DNA of 64,000 bases from an uncultured Bacilli bacterium (GTDB lineage Bacteria > Bacillota_I > Bacilli_A > RF39 > UBA660): NCBI GenBank assembly GCA_934148845.1, contig CAKPDH010000003.1, positions 1 through 64,000 of the forward strand. Direction: 5' to 3'. Below are positions 26,762 to 34,779 of the stretch, one piece after another (the stretch's first letter is position 1; the number at the start of each line of letters is the position of its first letter). The translations under genes were made by a program, and so were the position numbers. Under the pieces are notes generated by a model. That model ran no database searches and was not told the origin of the DNA. It saw only the letters and a program-made list of their open reading frames with translations.

Positions 26762-27208
26762 CTAATTATCCCAAGGCCATGGCATGTTATCCCAAGCCCA
26801 AGGATATGTATTTAAACTATTACTACTAAGTGTAATAGGGCCATACTTAGATTCATATTCATTAGTAAGACTTTCCTTTTGCGTTCTATATTTATTAAAT
26901 AAATTTATTGCATTTTTGTTATCTGGATATATATCAAGGTATAGATTTAAATCTGTCATGGCAAAGCATAAAGCATCAATATTGGTTAATAAATCAGCCT
27001 GTTCATTCATAGGTTTTACATCATATGGTTCACTTGATTTATATGGATCATATAAATCTTTAAACAAATTACCTCTTATAAAACCATTGTATGGATCATA
27101 AAGTTCACTTTTATTATATTCATTAAAATTACTATATGATTCATTTACGCTATATGTATTATTAGCGTAATTATAATTATAATTTTTAAAATCATGGTAG
27201 TTATTCAT
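26762..27208 (-). CDS. Fused CotJA-CotJB spore coat protein
   Basis: 148 residues. An Asn/Tyr-rich N-terminus is followed by FIRGNLFKDLYDPYK (about residues 43-57), which resembles the conserved part of CotJA, and then by CotJB: LLTNIDALCFAMTDLNLYLD, NAINLFNKYRTQKESL, YESKYGPI and YPWAWDNMPWPWDN. In Bacillus these are two separate short genes. Located 8 bp upstream of cotJC. The fusion is inferred from motif order; the CotJA part is short. Confidence 0.8.
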   Translation of the reverse strand: MNNYHDFKNYNYNYANNTYSVNESYSNFNEYNKSELYDPYNGFIRGNLFKDLYDPYKSSEPYDVKPMNEQADLLTNIDALCFAMTDLNLYLDIYPDNKNAINLFNKYRTQKESLTNEYESKYGPITLSSNSLNTYPWAWDNMPWPWDN

Positions 27209-27223
27209 AAATCCTCCTCGCTT

Positions 27224-27250
27224 TATATTATGTTTTTATAATTAATGCGT
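27224..27250 (-). promoter_or_regulatory. Candidate sigma-K/sigma-E promoter of cotJ
   Basis: On the minus strand an AC (27249-27250) is followed after 16 nt by CATAATATA (27224-27232), matching the sigma-K pattern AC-N16-CATANNNTA. Sigma-E uses a similar -10, so the two cannot be separated by eye. It is 16 bp upstream of the fused cotJ gene. Confidence 0.45.
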
Positions 27251-27289
27251 ATAGGTTTATGACTAATTATTAAAAAATAAAGAAAAGTA

Positions 27290-27318
27290 TAGACAAAATA
27301 AATAATTTTTGTTAAAAT
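27290..27318 (+). promoter_or_regulatory. Promoter of tRNA-His
   Basis: TAGACA at 27290-27295, 17-bp spacer, TAAAAT at 27313-27318, ending 28 bp before the mature tRNA 5' end. Confidence 0.6.
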
Positions 27319-27346
27319 ATATTTCGTAAGTTATTTACTTACACAT

Positions 27347-27423
27347 GGCGTATATGGTGAAGTGGTTAACACGGCGGATTGTGGTTCCGTTATGCTAGGG
27401 TTCGATCCCCTATATGCGCCCCA
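27347..27423 (+). tRNA. tRNA-His (GTG)
   Basis: Cloverleaf with acceptor GCGTATA/TATGCGC (one G-U pair), anticodon loop TTGTGGT giving GTG, T arm around GGTTCGATCC and an encoded CCA. The 5' G at 27347 is the extra G-1 that pairs with discriminator C73, the identity element of tRNA-His. A single tRNA, not part of a cluster. Confidence 0.96.
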
Positions 27424-27459
27424 TATTGAAATTTACTTGAACTATTCAAGTTTAACTAT

Positions 27460-27489
27460 AGCTAATCTAATAATAGGTTGGCTTTTTTT
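27460..27489 (+). terminator. Rho-independent terminator after tRNA-His
   Basis: Ten-base stem AGCTAATCTA/TAGGTTGGCT with two wobble pairs, ATAA loop, then six or seven T. Confidence 0.8.
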
Positions 27490-27505
27490 ATAAACAAATG
27501 TAGTG

Positions 27506-27537
27506 CAACTAAAAATATACAGTATACAACTAAAAAT
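27506..27537 (+). promoter_or_regulatory. Two 11-bp direct repeats, possible operator for the ABC genes
   Basis: CAACTAAAAAT occurs at 27506-27516 and 27527-27537, a centre spacing of 21 bp (two helical turns). On the other strand each reads ATTTTTAGTTG, faintly like LytTR-type direct repeats. They lie about 80 bp upstream of a TATAAT (27615-27620) that has no good -35 box, as expected for an activator site. Confidence 0.4.
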
Positions 27538-27639
27538 TGATAGTTTGCAACCAGTATCTTTGATATATTTACTAAGAAAGGAAATAATGTATATTATATT
27601 TTATGTTTATATTGTATAATTAAATAAGGAGGAAAATAT

Positions 27640-29871
27640 ATGAGTATAATAAAATTAAAAAATGTATCTAAATTTTATTATAGTAAAGGTGTAGTAGCAA
27701 GTGGCTTTACTAAAGTAAATTTAGAATTTAGTATTGGTGAATTTGTAGCTATTACAGGTGAGTCTGGAAGTGGTAAGTCAACTCTTTTAAATGTAATAAG
27801 CGGTATTGATACTTATGAAGAAGGGGAGCTTTATATAAATGGTCAAGAGACAAGCCATTATATAGAAAAAGATTTTGAAGACTATAGAAGAAAATATATA
27901 GGAAATATTTTTCAAAATTTTAATCTTGTCAATAGTTATACAGTTTATCAAAATATAGAATTAGTTTTACTTTTGAATGGTAAAAAGAAAAAAGAAATCA
28001 AAAATGATGTTATTAATCTAATAAAAAAAGTTGGACTTTATAAATTTAGAAATACAAAAGCTAGTAAATTATCAGGTGGCCAAAAACAGAGGGTAGCTAT
28101 TGCAAGAGCTTTAGCAAAGGATACTCCAATAATAATAGCCGATGAACCAACTGGTAATTTAGATAGTAAAAATTCAGTAGAAATAATTAAATTATTAAGT
28201 GAAATATCTAAAGATAAATTAGTTATAATAGTAACTCATAATTATGATCAAGTAGAAAAATATGTAACAAGAAAAATTAAAATGCATGATGGAAAAATTT
28301 TGGAAGATAAAAAGATTAAGGAAATAAAACCATCACAAAATAGTAACTTAATTGAATATAGAGACATTACATTATTAAATAGATTTAGACTTGCGCTTAG
28401 AAATACTTTTAATATTGTACCTAAATTTATACTTTTATTGTTAGTATATTTATTTATGACAACTGCTTTAATAAGTGAATATGCATCATTTAAGGAACAA
28501 GAATATATAAGTAATTCTAGTGGATCAAATGAAATATTTACTGATATTAGTGATAATAGAATTATTATTAATAAAAATGATAAAACAGCTTTTACTGATA
28601 AAGATTATAAAAATATATCAAATATTAAAGGAGTATCTTATATAGTTAAAAATGATATATTACTTGATAATCAAATAAATATTACTGATAAAAATAGATA
28701 TTTATGGATTAGTGGTAATATTAAAAATATAGATACTCTAGATTCAAAATTAGATGAAGGTAGAATGCCAAAGGGTGATAATGAAATAATTGTATTAGGT
28801 AATCGAAATGATTATTATATTACAGGAGATGAGATAAAAAAATTATTTAATATGGATTTTTATTTAGAAGATGGGTATTCTGATGATCTTGATATGGGTA
28901 TAAAATTAAAAATTGTTGGAATTAAATATTTAGAAAATCCATATGATTATGATTATTCCTTTTATGTTAGTGAAAAATTAAGTAATACTATATCTTTAAA
29001 ATTATTGCAGAGGTATAATAATATTCAAGTATTATTTGAAAATAAAATAAGACAGTCTAGTATATATGAAAATGATTTTAATATAAAAGTAAATAACAAT
29101 GTAGAAAAAGGTAAAATATATATACCAGATAGTTTAAGTAGTGAATGTCCTAAAAATAACTGTATTAATCAGTCATTAGATATTAATGTAAGTAATATAT
29201 ATTATAATGTTTCTAAGAGTTTTGTTGTATCAAAAACTTATACTAAAAATAATTTGAAACAATTATTAAATATAGATAATTATGATAATATAGATGGGAA
29301 TATTTTTATAAGTGAAGCTGACTATAATGAATTATTAGAAAGAGGTTCATATCAAAGTAGTGTATTTGTAAATGACGTTAATAAAACGTCATCTATAATA
29401 AAAAAATTAAATGATCAGGGATATAAAACTCTTGCCTTGAAGGATACATTAGTAAATAGTAATATGGTTATCTTATTTCAAATAATTAAGACAATAGTTA
29501 CTATAATAGTAGTAATTGTGTTAATATTTATATCTTATTTTGTAATTAAGATAATACTTAAATCTAGAAACAAGTATTATACTACAATAAGGATACTAGG
29601 AGCTAATAAAAATATAGCTAAACAATTATTAATTTATGAACTATTTATAGTATCTAATATTGCTTATTTCTTATTTCTGTTATTTTTATATTTAAATAAA
29701 GTAAATATATTAAATGTTAAATTTACTAAAACTATATTTACGTATTTGAGATTTAATGATTATGTTATTTTATATATTATACTTTTAATTATGTCATTAA
29801 TATTAAGTATTAAGTATTCAAGAAAATTATTTAAAAAAAGCGCTATCAGCACTTTAAATATGGAGGTGTAA
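27640..29871 (+). CDS. ABC transporter, fused ATPase and FtsX-like permease (first)
   Basis: 743 residues. N-terminal ATPase of MacB/LolD type: Walker A GESGSGKST near residue 41, signature LSGGQKQR, Walker B IIIADEPTGNLDS. The C-terminal half has one membrane helix (about 260-280), a large extracellular domain of some 330 residues and three further helices (about 605-735), the FtsX/MacB permease layout. It abuts a second protein of the same design (1-bp gap), so a heterodimer is likely. Such systems in Firmicutes export or sense peptides. No sensor kinase or response regulator gene is adjacent. Confidence 0.88.
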   Translation: MSIIKLKNVSKFYYSKGVVASGFTKVNLEFSIGEFVAITGESGSGKSTLLNVISGIDTYEEGELYINGQETSHYIEKDFEDYRRKYIGNIFQNFNLVNSYTVYQNIELVLLLNGKKKKEIKNDVINLIKKVGLYKFRNTKASKLSGGQKQRVAIARALAKDTPIIIADEPTGNLDSKNSVEIIKLLSEISKDKLVIIVTHNYDQVEKYVTRKIKMHDGKILEDKKIKEIKPSQNSNLIEYRDITLLNRFRLALRNTFNIVPKFILLLLVYLFMTTALISEYASFKEQEYISNSSGSNEIFTDISDNRIIINKNDKTAFTDKDYKNISNIKGVSYIVKNDILLDNQINITDKNRYLWISGNIKNIDTLDSKLDEGRMPKGDNEIIVLGNRNDYYITGDEIKKLFNMDFYLEDGYSDDLDMGIKLKIVGIKYLENPYDYDYSFYVSEKLSNTISLKLLQRYNNIQVLFENKIRQSSIYENDFNIKVNNNVEKGKIYIPDSLSSECPKNNCINQSLDINVSNIYYNVSKSFVVSKTYTKNNLKQLLNIDNYDNIDGNIFISEADYNELLERGSYQSSVFVNDVNKTSSIIKKLNDQGYKTLALKDTLVNSNMVILFQIIKTIVTIIVVIVLIFISYFVIKIILKSRNKYYTTIRILGANKNIAKQLLIYELFIVSNIAYFLFLLFLYLNKVNILNVKFTKTIFTYLRFNDYVILYIILLIMSLILSIKYSRKLFKKSAISTLNMEV

Positions 29872-29872
29872 T

Positions 29873-32278
29873 ATGATAACATTAGAAAATGTAGATAAAT
29901 ATTATAATAAAGGTAGAAAAAATCAATTGCACGTAATTAATAATACGTCACTTTCACTAGATAAAGGATTAGTTGCATTACTTGGAAGTAGTGGAAGTGG
30001 TAAAACAACATTACTTAATGCAATAGGTGGTCTAGATAATGTAAGAAAGGGAAAAATTTATGTAGATGGCTTAAAGATTAATTCTAAATTTAGTTATAAG
30101 ACAGACAAAATTAGAAATTTAAATATTGGATATATATTTCAAGATTACAAACTTATAGAAAATATGAGTGTATATGATAATGTTGCTCTTGTACTTAAGA
30201 TGATAGGTATAAAAGATAAAACTGAAATAGATAAAAGGGTACTGTATGTTCTAGATAAGGTTGGAATGTTAAGATATAAGAAAAGACCTTGTAGTATGCT
30301 TTCTGGTGGTGAAAGACAGAGAGTGGGAATAGCTCGTGCAATAGTAAAGAATCCAAAAATTATTTTAGCAGATGAACCAACTGGTAACTTGGATAGTAAA
30401 AATTCATTAGAAATAATGAAAATAATTAAAGCTATATCAAAAGATAAACTAGTTATTTTAGTAACACATGAACAAGAACTTGCTAAGTTTTATGCAACAA
30501 GAATAATAGAAATTCAAGATGGTAAAATAATAAAAGATTATAATAATAATAGCGATGATTATCTTGACTATGAAATAGATAATAGCTTTTATTTAAAAGA
30601 TTTTAAATATATTGAAAATATTGAAGATAAAAATATTGATTTAAATATATATTCTAATGATGTAGAAAAAATAAATTTAGATATTGTTCTTAAAAATGGA
30701 AATATATATATTAAAAGCAATACTAAAAATAAAATAGAAGTTGTAGATGAGGATTCTGGAGTTGAATTTATAAATGATAATTATAAGAAAATTGAAAAGA
30801 AAGATATTGATAAATATGATTTCGATTTTGATAAAATAATTTCTAAGAAAGAGAAAAAAAAGTATTCATCTATATTCAACCCATTTAGTTTAATTAAGAA
30901 AAGCTTTTCTAAAGTATTTGATTATTCTATTTTAAAAAAGATATTATTACTTGGATACTTTGCAGCAGGTATGTTTATAATGTTTTCAATTTCATCTATA
31001 GGACCAATATTTAATTTAAAAGATGAAGATTTTATAAGTATTAATAAAAATTATTTAGTCGCACGTCAACATAATATAAAATTAGATGATTTCCTTAAAT
31101 ATGAGAAAGACGATACGATTAATTACATTTTACCAGGTGATTCTAATGCAGTATTTTCACTTAATACAGATGATTACTATCAAATATCCGATGTAGGATT
31201 TACTTTGGGTGGTTCTTTAAGTGATATAAGCATGATTAATAAAAATGATTTAATAATTGGAGTAATGCCTAAAAAGGATAGAGAAATAGTGGTAGATAAA
31301 CTATTACTTGAAAGAACTTTACTTAATGACCAACGATATAAAATGATAGGTATAGATAGCTATGATAAAATGCTTAATAAATATTTAAAATTAGGATATG
31401 CAGGTGAGTTTAAAATAGTAGGTATATCTAATTTAAAAAGTCCATCTATTTATACGTCAAAGAAAATGTTTGTTAATATTCTTTATTATAGTGGTGATAA
31501 ATCTGAATCAAAAATATTACAAGATTATGATTTGTTTAAAGATAATATAGAATTAAAGTCTGGCAAATTACCTTTAAATGACTATGAGATAATAGTTAAT
31601 ATAGAAAATAAAGATACAATGCCATTAAATAAAACTATAGATGTAAAAGTAAATAATGTTAAATTAAAAGTAGTAGGTTATTATACTAGTAAATATGATT
31701 ATAATATGTATTTTTGTAATAACAATACTATAAAATATAATTTAATTAAAAATAGTTCTGATTATGTTATATATTCAAAAGATAAAAATAAGACTATAGA
31801 TTTATTTAGAGATAATGGTATTAATATAACAGATAGTTATACATATTCTAAAAATGAATACAAAAAAGAATTAAGAGAATCATTTAATAATGTTTTACTT
31901 GTTTCAAGCATTATGCTTGTAATTTCATTTATAGAAATGTTCTTAATGATTAGATCTTCGTTTTTATCAAGAGTAAAAGAAGTAGGTATATATCGTGCGA
32001 TAGGTGTAAAAAGACGTGATATATATAGGATGTTCTACGGAGAAATATTTGCTCTTACAACTCTAAGTAGTTTACCTGGCGTTATACTTATGTTTTATAT
32101 ATTAAGCAAAATATCGACAATTAACTATTTAAGCAAGTGGTTCTTAGTAAATCCTATAACATTCTTAATATCTATAATATCTATATATTTATTTAACTTA
32201 ATTATAGGGTTAATACCTGTATATGGAGTAATTAGAAAAACACCAGCATCTATATTATCAAGAAAAGATGTAGATTAA
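29873..32278 (+). CDS. ABC transporter, fused ATPase and FtsX-like permease (second)
   Basis: 801 residues with the same order of domains: Walker A GSSGSGKTT near residue 38, signature LSGGERQR, Walker B IILADEPTGNLDS, a linker with an extra charged segment, a membrane helix near residues 352-375, a large extracellular domain and three C-terminal helices (from about 665), with IMLVISFIEMFLMIRSSFL before VGIYRAIGVKRRDIYRMF, which is typical of FtsX-like permeases. Start follows AGGTGT. Probable partner of the preceding gene; ends in a terminator. Confidence 0.88.
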   Translation: MITLENVDKYYNKGRKNQLHVINNTSLSLDKGLVALLGSSGSGKTTLLNAIGGLDNVRKGKIYVDGLKINSKFSYKTDKIRNLNIGYIFQDYKLIENMSVYDNVALVLKMIGIKDKTEIDKRVLYVLDKVGMLRYKKRPCSMLSGGERQRVGIARAIVKNPKIILADEPTGNLDSKNSLEIMKIIKAISKDKLVILVTHEQELAKFYATRIIEIQDGKIIKDYNNNSDDYLDYEIDNSFYLKDFKYIENIEDKNIDLNIYSNDVEKINLDIVLKNGNIYIKSNTKNKIEVVDEDSGVEFINDNYKKIEKKDIDKYDFDFDKIISKKEKKKYSSIFNPFSLIKKSFSKVFDYSILKKILLLGYFAAGMFIMFSISSIGPIFNLKDEDFISINKNYLVARQHNIKLDDFLKYEKDDTINYILPGDSNAVFSLNTDDYYQISDVGFTLGGSLSDISMINKNDLIIGVMPKKDREIVVDKLLLERTLLNDQRYKMIGIDSYDKMLNKYLKLGYAGEFKIVGISNLKSPSIYTSKKMFVNILYYSGDKSESKILQDYDLFKDNIELKSGKLPLNDYEIIVNIENKDTMPLNKTIDVKVNNVKLKVVGYYTSKYDYNMYFCNNNTIKYNLIKNSSDYVIYSKDKNKTIDLFRDNGINITDSYTYSKNEYKKELRESFNNVLLVSSIMLVISFIEMFLMIRSSFLSRVKEVGIYRAIGVKRRDIYRMFYGEIFALTTLSSLPGVILMFYILSKISTINYLSKWFLVNPITFLISIISIYLFNLIIGLIPVYGVIRKTPASILSRKDVD

Positions 32279-32286
32279 ATTTAGGA

Positions 32287-32317
32287 AAATGGTATGTTTT
32301 AAAACATATCATTTTTT
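32287..32317 (+). terminator. Rho-independent terminator after the ABC pair
   Basis: Thirteen-base stem AAATGGTATGTTT/AAACATATCATTT with one G-U pair, followed by T. Confidence 0.8.
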
Positions 32318-32367
32318 ATATATTCTATTATTAGTATTAAAACAAAATAATACACATATATTTAAGT

Positions 32368-32856
32368 ATGAAATTAATAATACATGATTTAGATAAAGAA
32401 AATGTGGATAAAATTAAATTTAATTATATGGATATCGTAATTGATTCATCAAAGTGTGTGCATAACTGCGTTGGTTGCCTAAATTGTTTCAAAAATAAAA
32501 GTGGAAATTGTAGAATTTTAGATGATTATTATAATTTAGGACGTATTTTATCTGTAGTAGATGAATTAATAATTATAAGTAAATCTAGATATGGATGCTA
32601 TTCTTCAAATGTAAAAAAGGTACTTGAAAGAATAATTGGTTATGCACAAATGAATTTTGAGGTTAGAAAGGGAAGAATGAGGCATAGGTTTAGATATAAT
32701 AATAAAATAAAGTTATCAACATATTTCTATGGTAATTATGATTCCAATACTAAAAAATGTGTGTATAACTTAGTTAATAATAATAATGATAATTTATGTT
32801 TTTATGAGCACACAATTAAATTTATAAGTGATATAGGTGAAATATGTATACAATAA
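32368..32856 (+). CDS. Flavodoxin-fold NADPH-dependent FMN reductase-like protein
   Basis: 162 residues. The cysteine-rich CVGCLNCFKNKSGNC followed by an acidic DDYYN and the later SRYGCYSS...VLERIIGY follow the iron-sulfur flavoprotein/FMN reductase pattern, but the N-terminal phosphate-binding loop seen in most members is missing, so the FMN site may be incomplete. It overlaps the next gene, a second flavodoxin-fold protein, by 13 bp. They may act as a pair in redox chemistry; substrate unknown. No ribosome-binding site of good quality precedes the ATG. Confidence 0.65.
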   Translation: MKLIIHDLDKENVDKIKFNYMDIVIDSSKCVHNCVGCLNCFKNKSGNCRILDDYYNLGRILSVVDELIIISKSRYGCYSSNVKKVLERIIGYAQMNFEVRKGRMRHRFRYNNKIKLSTYFYGNYDSNTKKCVYNLVNNNNDNLCFYEHTIKFISDIGEICIQ

Positions 32857-33404
32857 TTAATTGTAGTCCAAAATTAAAAAGAAGTAATTCAAAAATTTTT
32901 ATAGATGAGGTTACAAAAAACTTATCTAATTATACAGTATTAAATTTAGAAGCAAATAGAAATAAAATATTGGAATATATATATTCATCAGATACTTTAT
33001 TATTTGCATTTCCAACTTATTTAGATAGTCCTCCATCTAAACTATTAAGTTTATTAGATTATATTTTTGATAATAAATTATATTTGAATAATAAGAAAAT
33101 ATATTTAATAGCTAATTGCGGTTTTATAGAATATGAAAATAATATATGTCCAGTTGAAATAATTAAAAACTGGATTTCAATTATGAAAGGTTCTTATATG
33201 GGTTCGTTATTAATTGGATCAGGTGAAATAATTGGAAATAAAAAGTTTAAATTATTATCTAAAAGTTGTATGAAAGAACTAAAAAAATTTAGTATGTGTA
33301 TAATGCGAAAAGAAAAATATGGGGATACTGGAGTGACTATAGATTATATAAATACTAAACTTTTATGTATTTTAAGTAATATTGCCTGGCCTAAATCAAG
33401 ATAA
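32844..33404 (+). CDS. Flavodoxin-fold oxidoreductase-like protein
   Basis: 186 residues. MYTIINCSPKLKRSNS resembles the N-terminal FMN-phosphate loop of NAD(P)H-dependent oxidoreductases, and LLFAFPTYLDSPPSKLLSLLDYIF is the second flavin-binding segment. Start preceded by AGGTGA. Forms a two-gene unit with the upstream flavodoxin-like protein. Likely cytoplasmic flavoprotein; partner and substrate cannot be determined. Confidence 0.7.
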   Translation: MYTIINCSPKLKRSNSKIFIDEVTKNLSNYTVLNLEANRNKILEYIYSSDTLLFAFPTYLDSPPSKLLSLLDYIFDNKLYLNNKKIYLIANCGFIEYENNICPVEIIKNWISIMKGSYMGSLLIGSGEIIGNKKFKLLSKSCMKELKKFSMCIMRKEKYGDTGVTIDYINTKLLCILSNIAWPKSR

Positions 33405-33412
33405 TTTTAGAA

Positions 33413-33452
33413 TAAAAAAATAGATCTATTAGTTTTTACTATTAGAGCTATT
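33413..33452 (-). terminator. Terminator of trxA-trxB (minus strand)
   Basis: Long imperfect hairpin around 33419-33452, with the run of A at 33412-33418 giving a T tail on the minus strand. It overlaps the 3' end of trxB. Confidence 0.6.
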
Positions 33453-34355
33453 TATTTTATTTACATATTTATAAGCATTAATTGCTGCTATTGTACCATC
33501 ACTACACGCTGTAGTTAATTGTCTTATACTCTTTTTTCTAATATCTCCAGCACAAAATATACCCTCAACATTAGTTTTGCATTCTTCATTAGAAATAATA
33601 TATCCTAAATTGTCTGTATCAATTATATTTTTACATATCTCAGATACAGGAACATATCCAATAGCTATAAATAATCCGTTGGTTTTAATTTCTTTTTCAT
33701 TACCCTTTTGATTTTTAATAGTTATACTTTCTAATTTATCAGTTCCATTTGATTTAATTATACTACTATTTAAAATAATTTCTACATTATCCTTTTCTTT
33801 AATTTTTTCAAGGTTTATAGATTCTATTTTAAAATCTTTATTTCTATATATTAAATATACCTTATTAGCAATATTACTTAGATACAAGGCATCATCTATA
33901 GCATGATTACCTCCACCATAAATAGCTACAACTTTGTCTTTAAAAAACATGCCATCGCAAGTAGCGCAATAAGATACACCATTTCCAAGTAACCTATCCT
34001 CATTCGGTAAATTAAGTTTTCTATTTTTAGCTCCACCAGCTATTATGAGCGCTTTCGCTTTATAAGTACCAGATTCTGTTTTTACAAGTTTATAATCTTT
34101 ATAATTTTCAATTTCAATTACCTTTTCATAATTTATATCTTGGCCTAAATTTTTCAATTGATCATATAATTTACTTGAAAATTCTTCGCCACTGATTTTC
34201 AAAAATCCAGGATAGTTTTTAATTTCAAGAGCTTTGATTATCTGTCCGCCATAGCATTCTTTTTCAAATATAAGAATGTTTTTTCTTGCTATTTTAGAAT
34301 ATATAGCAGCAGTAAGACCAGCAGGTCCCGCACCAATTATTATAATATCATACAT
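33429..34355 (-). CDS. trxB: Thioredoxin reductase
   Basis: 308 residues. FAD-binding GAGPAGLTAAIYS, redox CxxC in YCATCDGMFF, NADPH-binding AIYGGGNHAIDDALYL and the C-terminal GIFCAGDIR with the FAD-contacting Asp. Transfers electrons from NADPH to thioredoxin. Downstream of trxA with a 2-bp gap, so the two are made together. Low-molecular-weight TrxB of normal length. Confidence 0.95.
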   Translation of the reverse strand: MYDIIIIGAGPAGLTAAIYSKIARKNILIFEKECYGGQIIKALEIKNYPGFLKISGEEFSSKLYDQLKNLGQDINYEKVIEIENYKDYKLVKTESGTYKAKALIIAGGAKNRKLNLPNEDRLLGNGVSYCATCDGMFFKDKVVAIYGGGNHAIDDALYLSNIANKVYLIYRNKDFKIESINLEKIKEKDNVEIILNSSIIKSNGTDKLESITIKNQKGNEKEIKTNGLFIAIGYVPVSEICKNIIDTDNLGYIISNEECKTNVEGIFCAGDIRKKSIRQLTTACSDGTIAAINAYKYVNKINSSNSKN

Positions 34356-34357
34356 TA

Positions 34358-34660
34358 CTAATCCTCCAGAAAGTTTTTAAGTCTGTTTTCATTCATAAGC
34401 CCAATTTCTTTTTTTATTTCTTTTCCATCTTTAAATAAAATAATTGTTGGAATAGACATTATGCCTAACTGTTTTGCAACTTCTTCATTTTCATCTACAT
34501 TTAATTTACAAAATTTAATATTAGGAAAATTTTTTTCACAGTTTTCAAAAATTGGCCCAAACATTTTACAAGGACCACACCAAGGAGCCCAAAAATCAAC
34601 AATTACTGTTCCTTTATATTTTATTACTTCATTATCAAAATTGTTCTTTATATGTATCAT
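34358..34660 (-). CDS. trxA: Thioredoxin
   Basis: 100 residues from the ATG at 34660, chosen because GGAGGT directly precedes it; an upstream in-frame ATG at 34672 overlaps that site. Contains VIVDFWAPWCGPCKMF with the WCGPC active site, KLNVDENEEVAKQLGI and the cis-proline SIPTIILF. Cytoplasmic disulfide reductase, first gene of the trxA-trxB unit. Confidence 0.95.
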   Translation of the reverse strand: MIHIKNNFDNEVIKYKGTVIVDFWAPWCGPCKMFGPIFENCEKNFPNIKFCKLNVDENEEVAKQLGIMSIPTIILFKDGKEIKKEIGLMNENRLKNFLED

Positions 34661-34724
34661 AATTACCTCCATTAGATATATTTTACTAAAATTTAAAAAT
34701 TATTTCAACTTACAGTTTTTTTTA

Positions 34725-34753
34725 TTGTTAATTTTTAAAAAATAGGCTATAAT
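34725..34753 (+). promoter_or_regulatory. Promoter of the phosphoketolase gene
   Basis: TTGTTA at 34725-34730, 17-bp spacer, TATAAT at 34748-34753, 26 bp before the start codon. Confidence 0.65.
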
Positions 34754-34779
34754 TAAATAAAGAATAGGAAGGTGATATT

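Noticed and set aside
27347..27423. tRNA-His as an attachment site for an island containing the ABC genes
   Set aside because: No integrase next to it and no repeat of the tRNA 3' end was noticed downstream; it has its own promoter and terminator.
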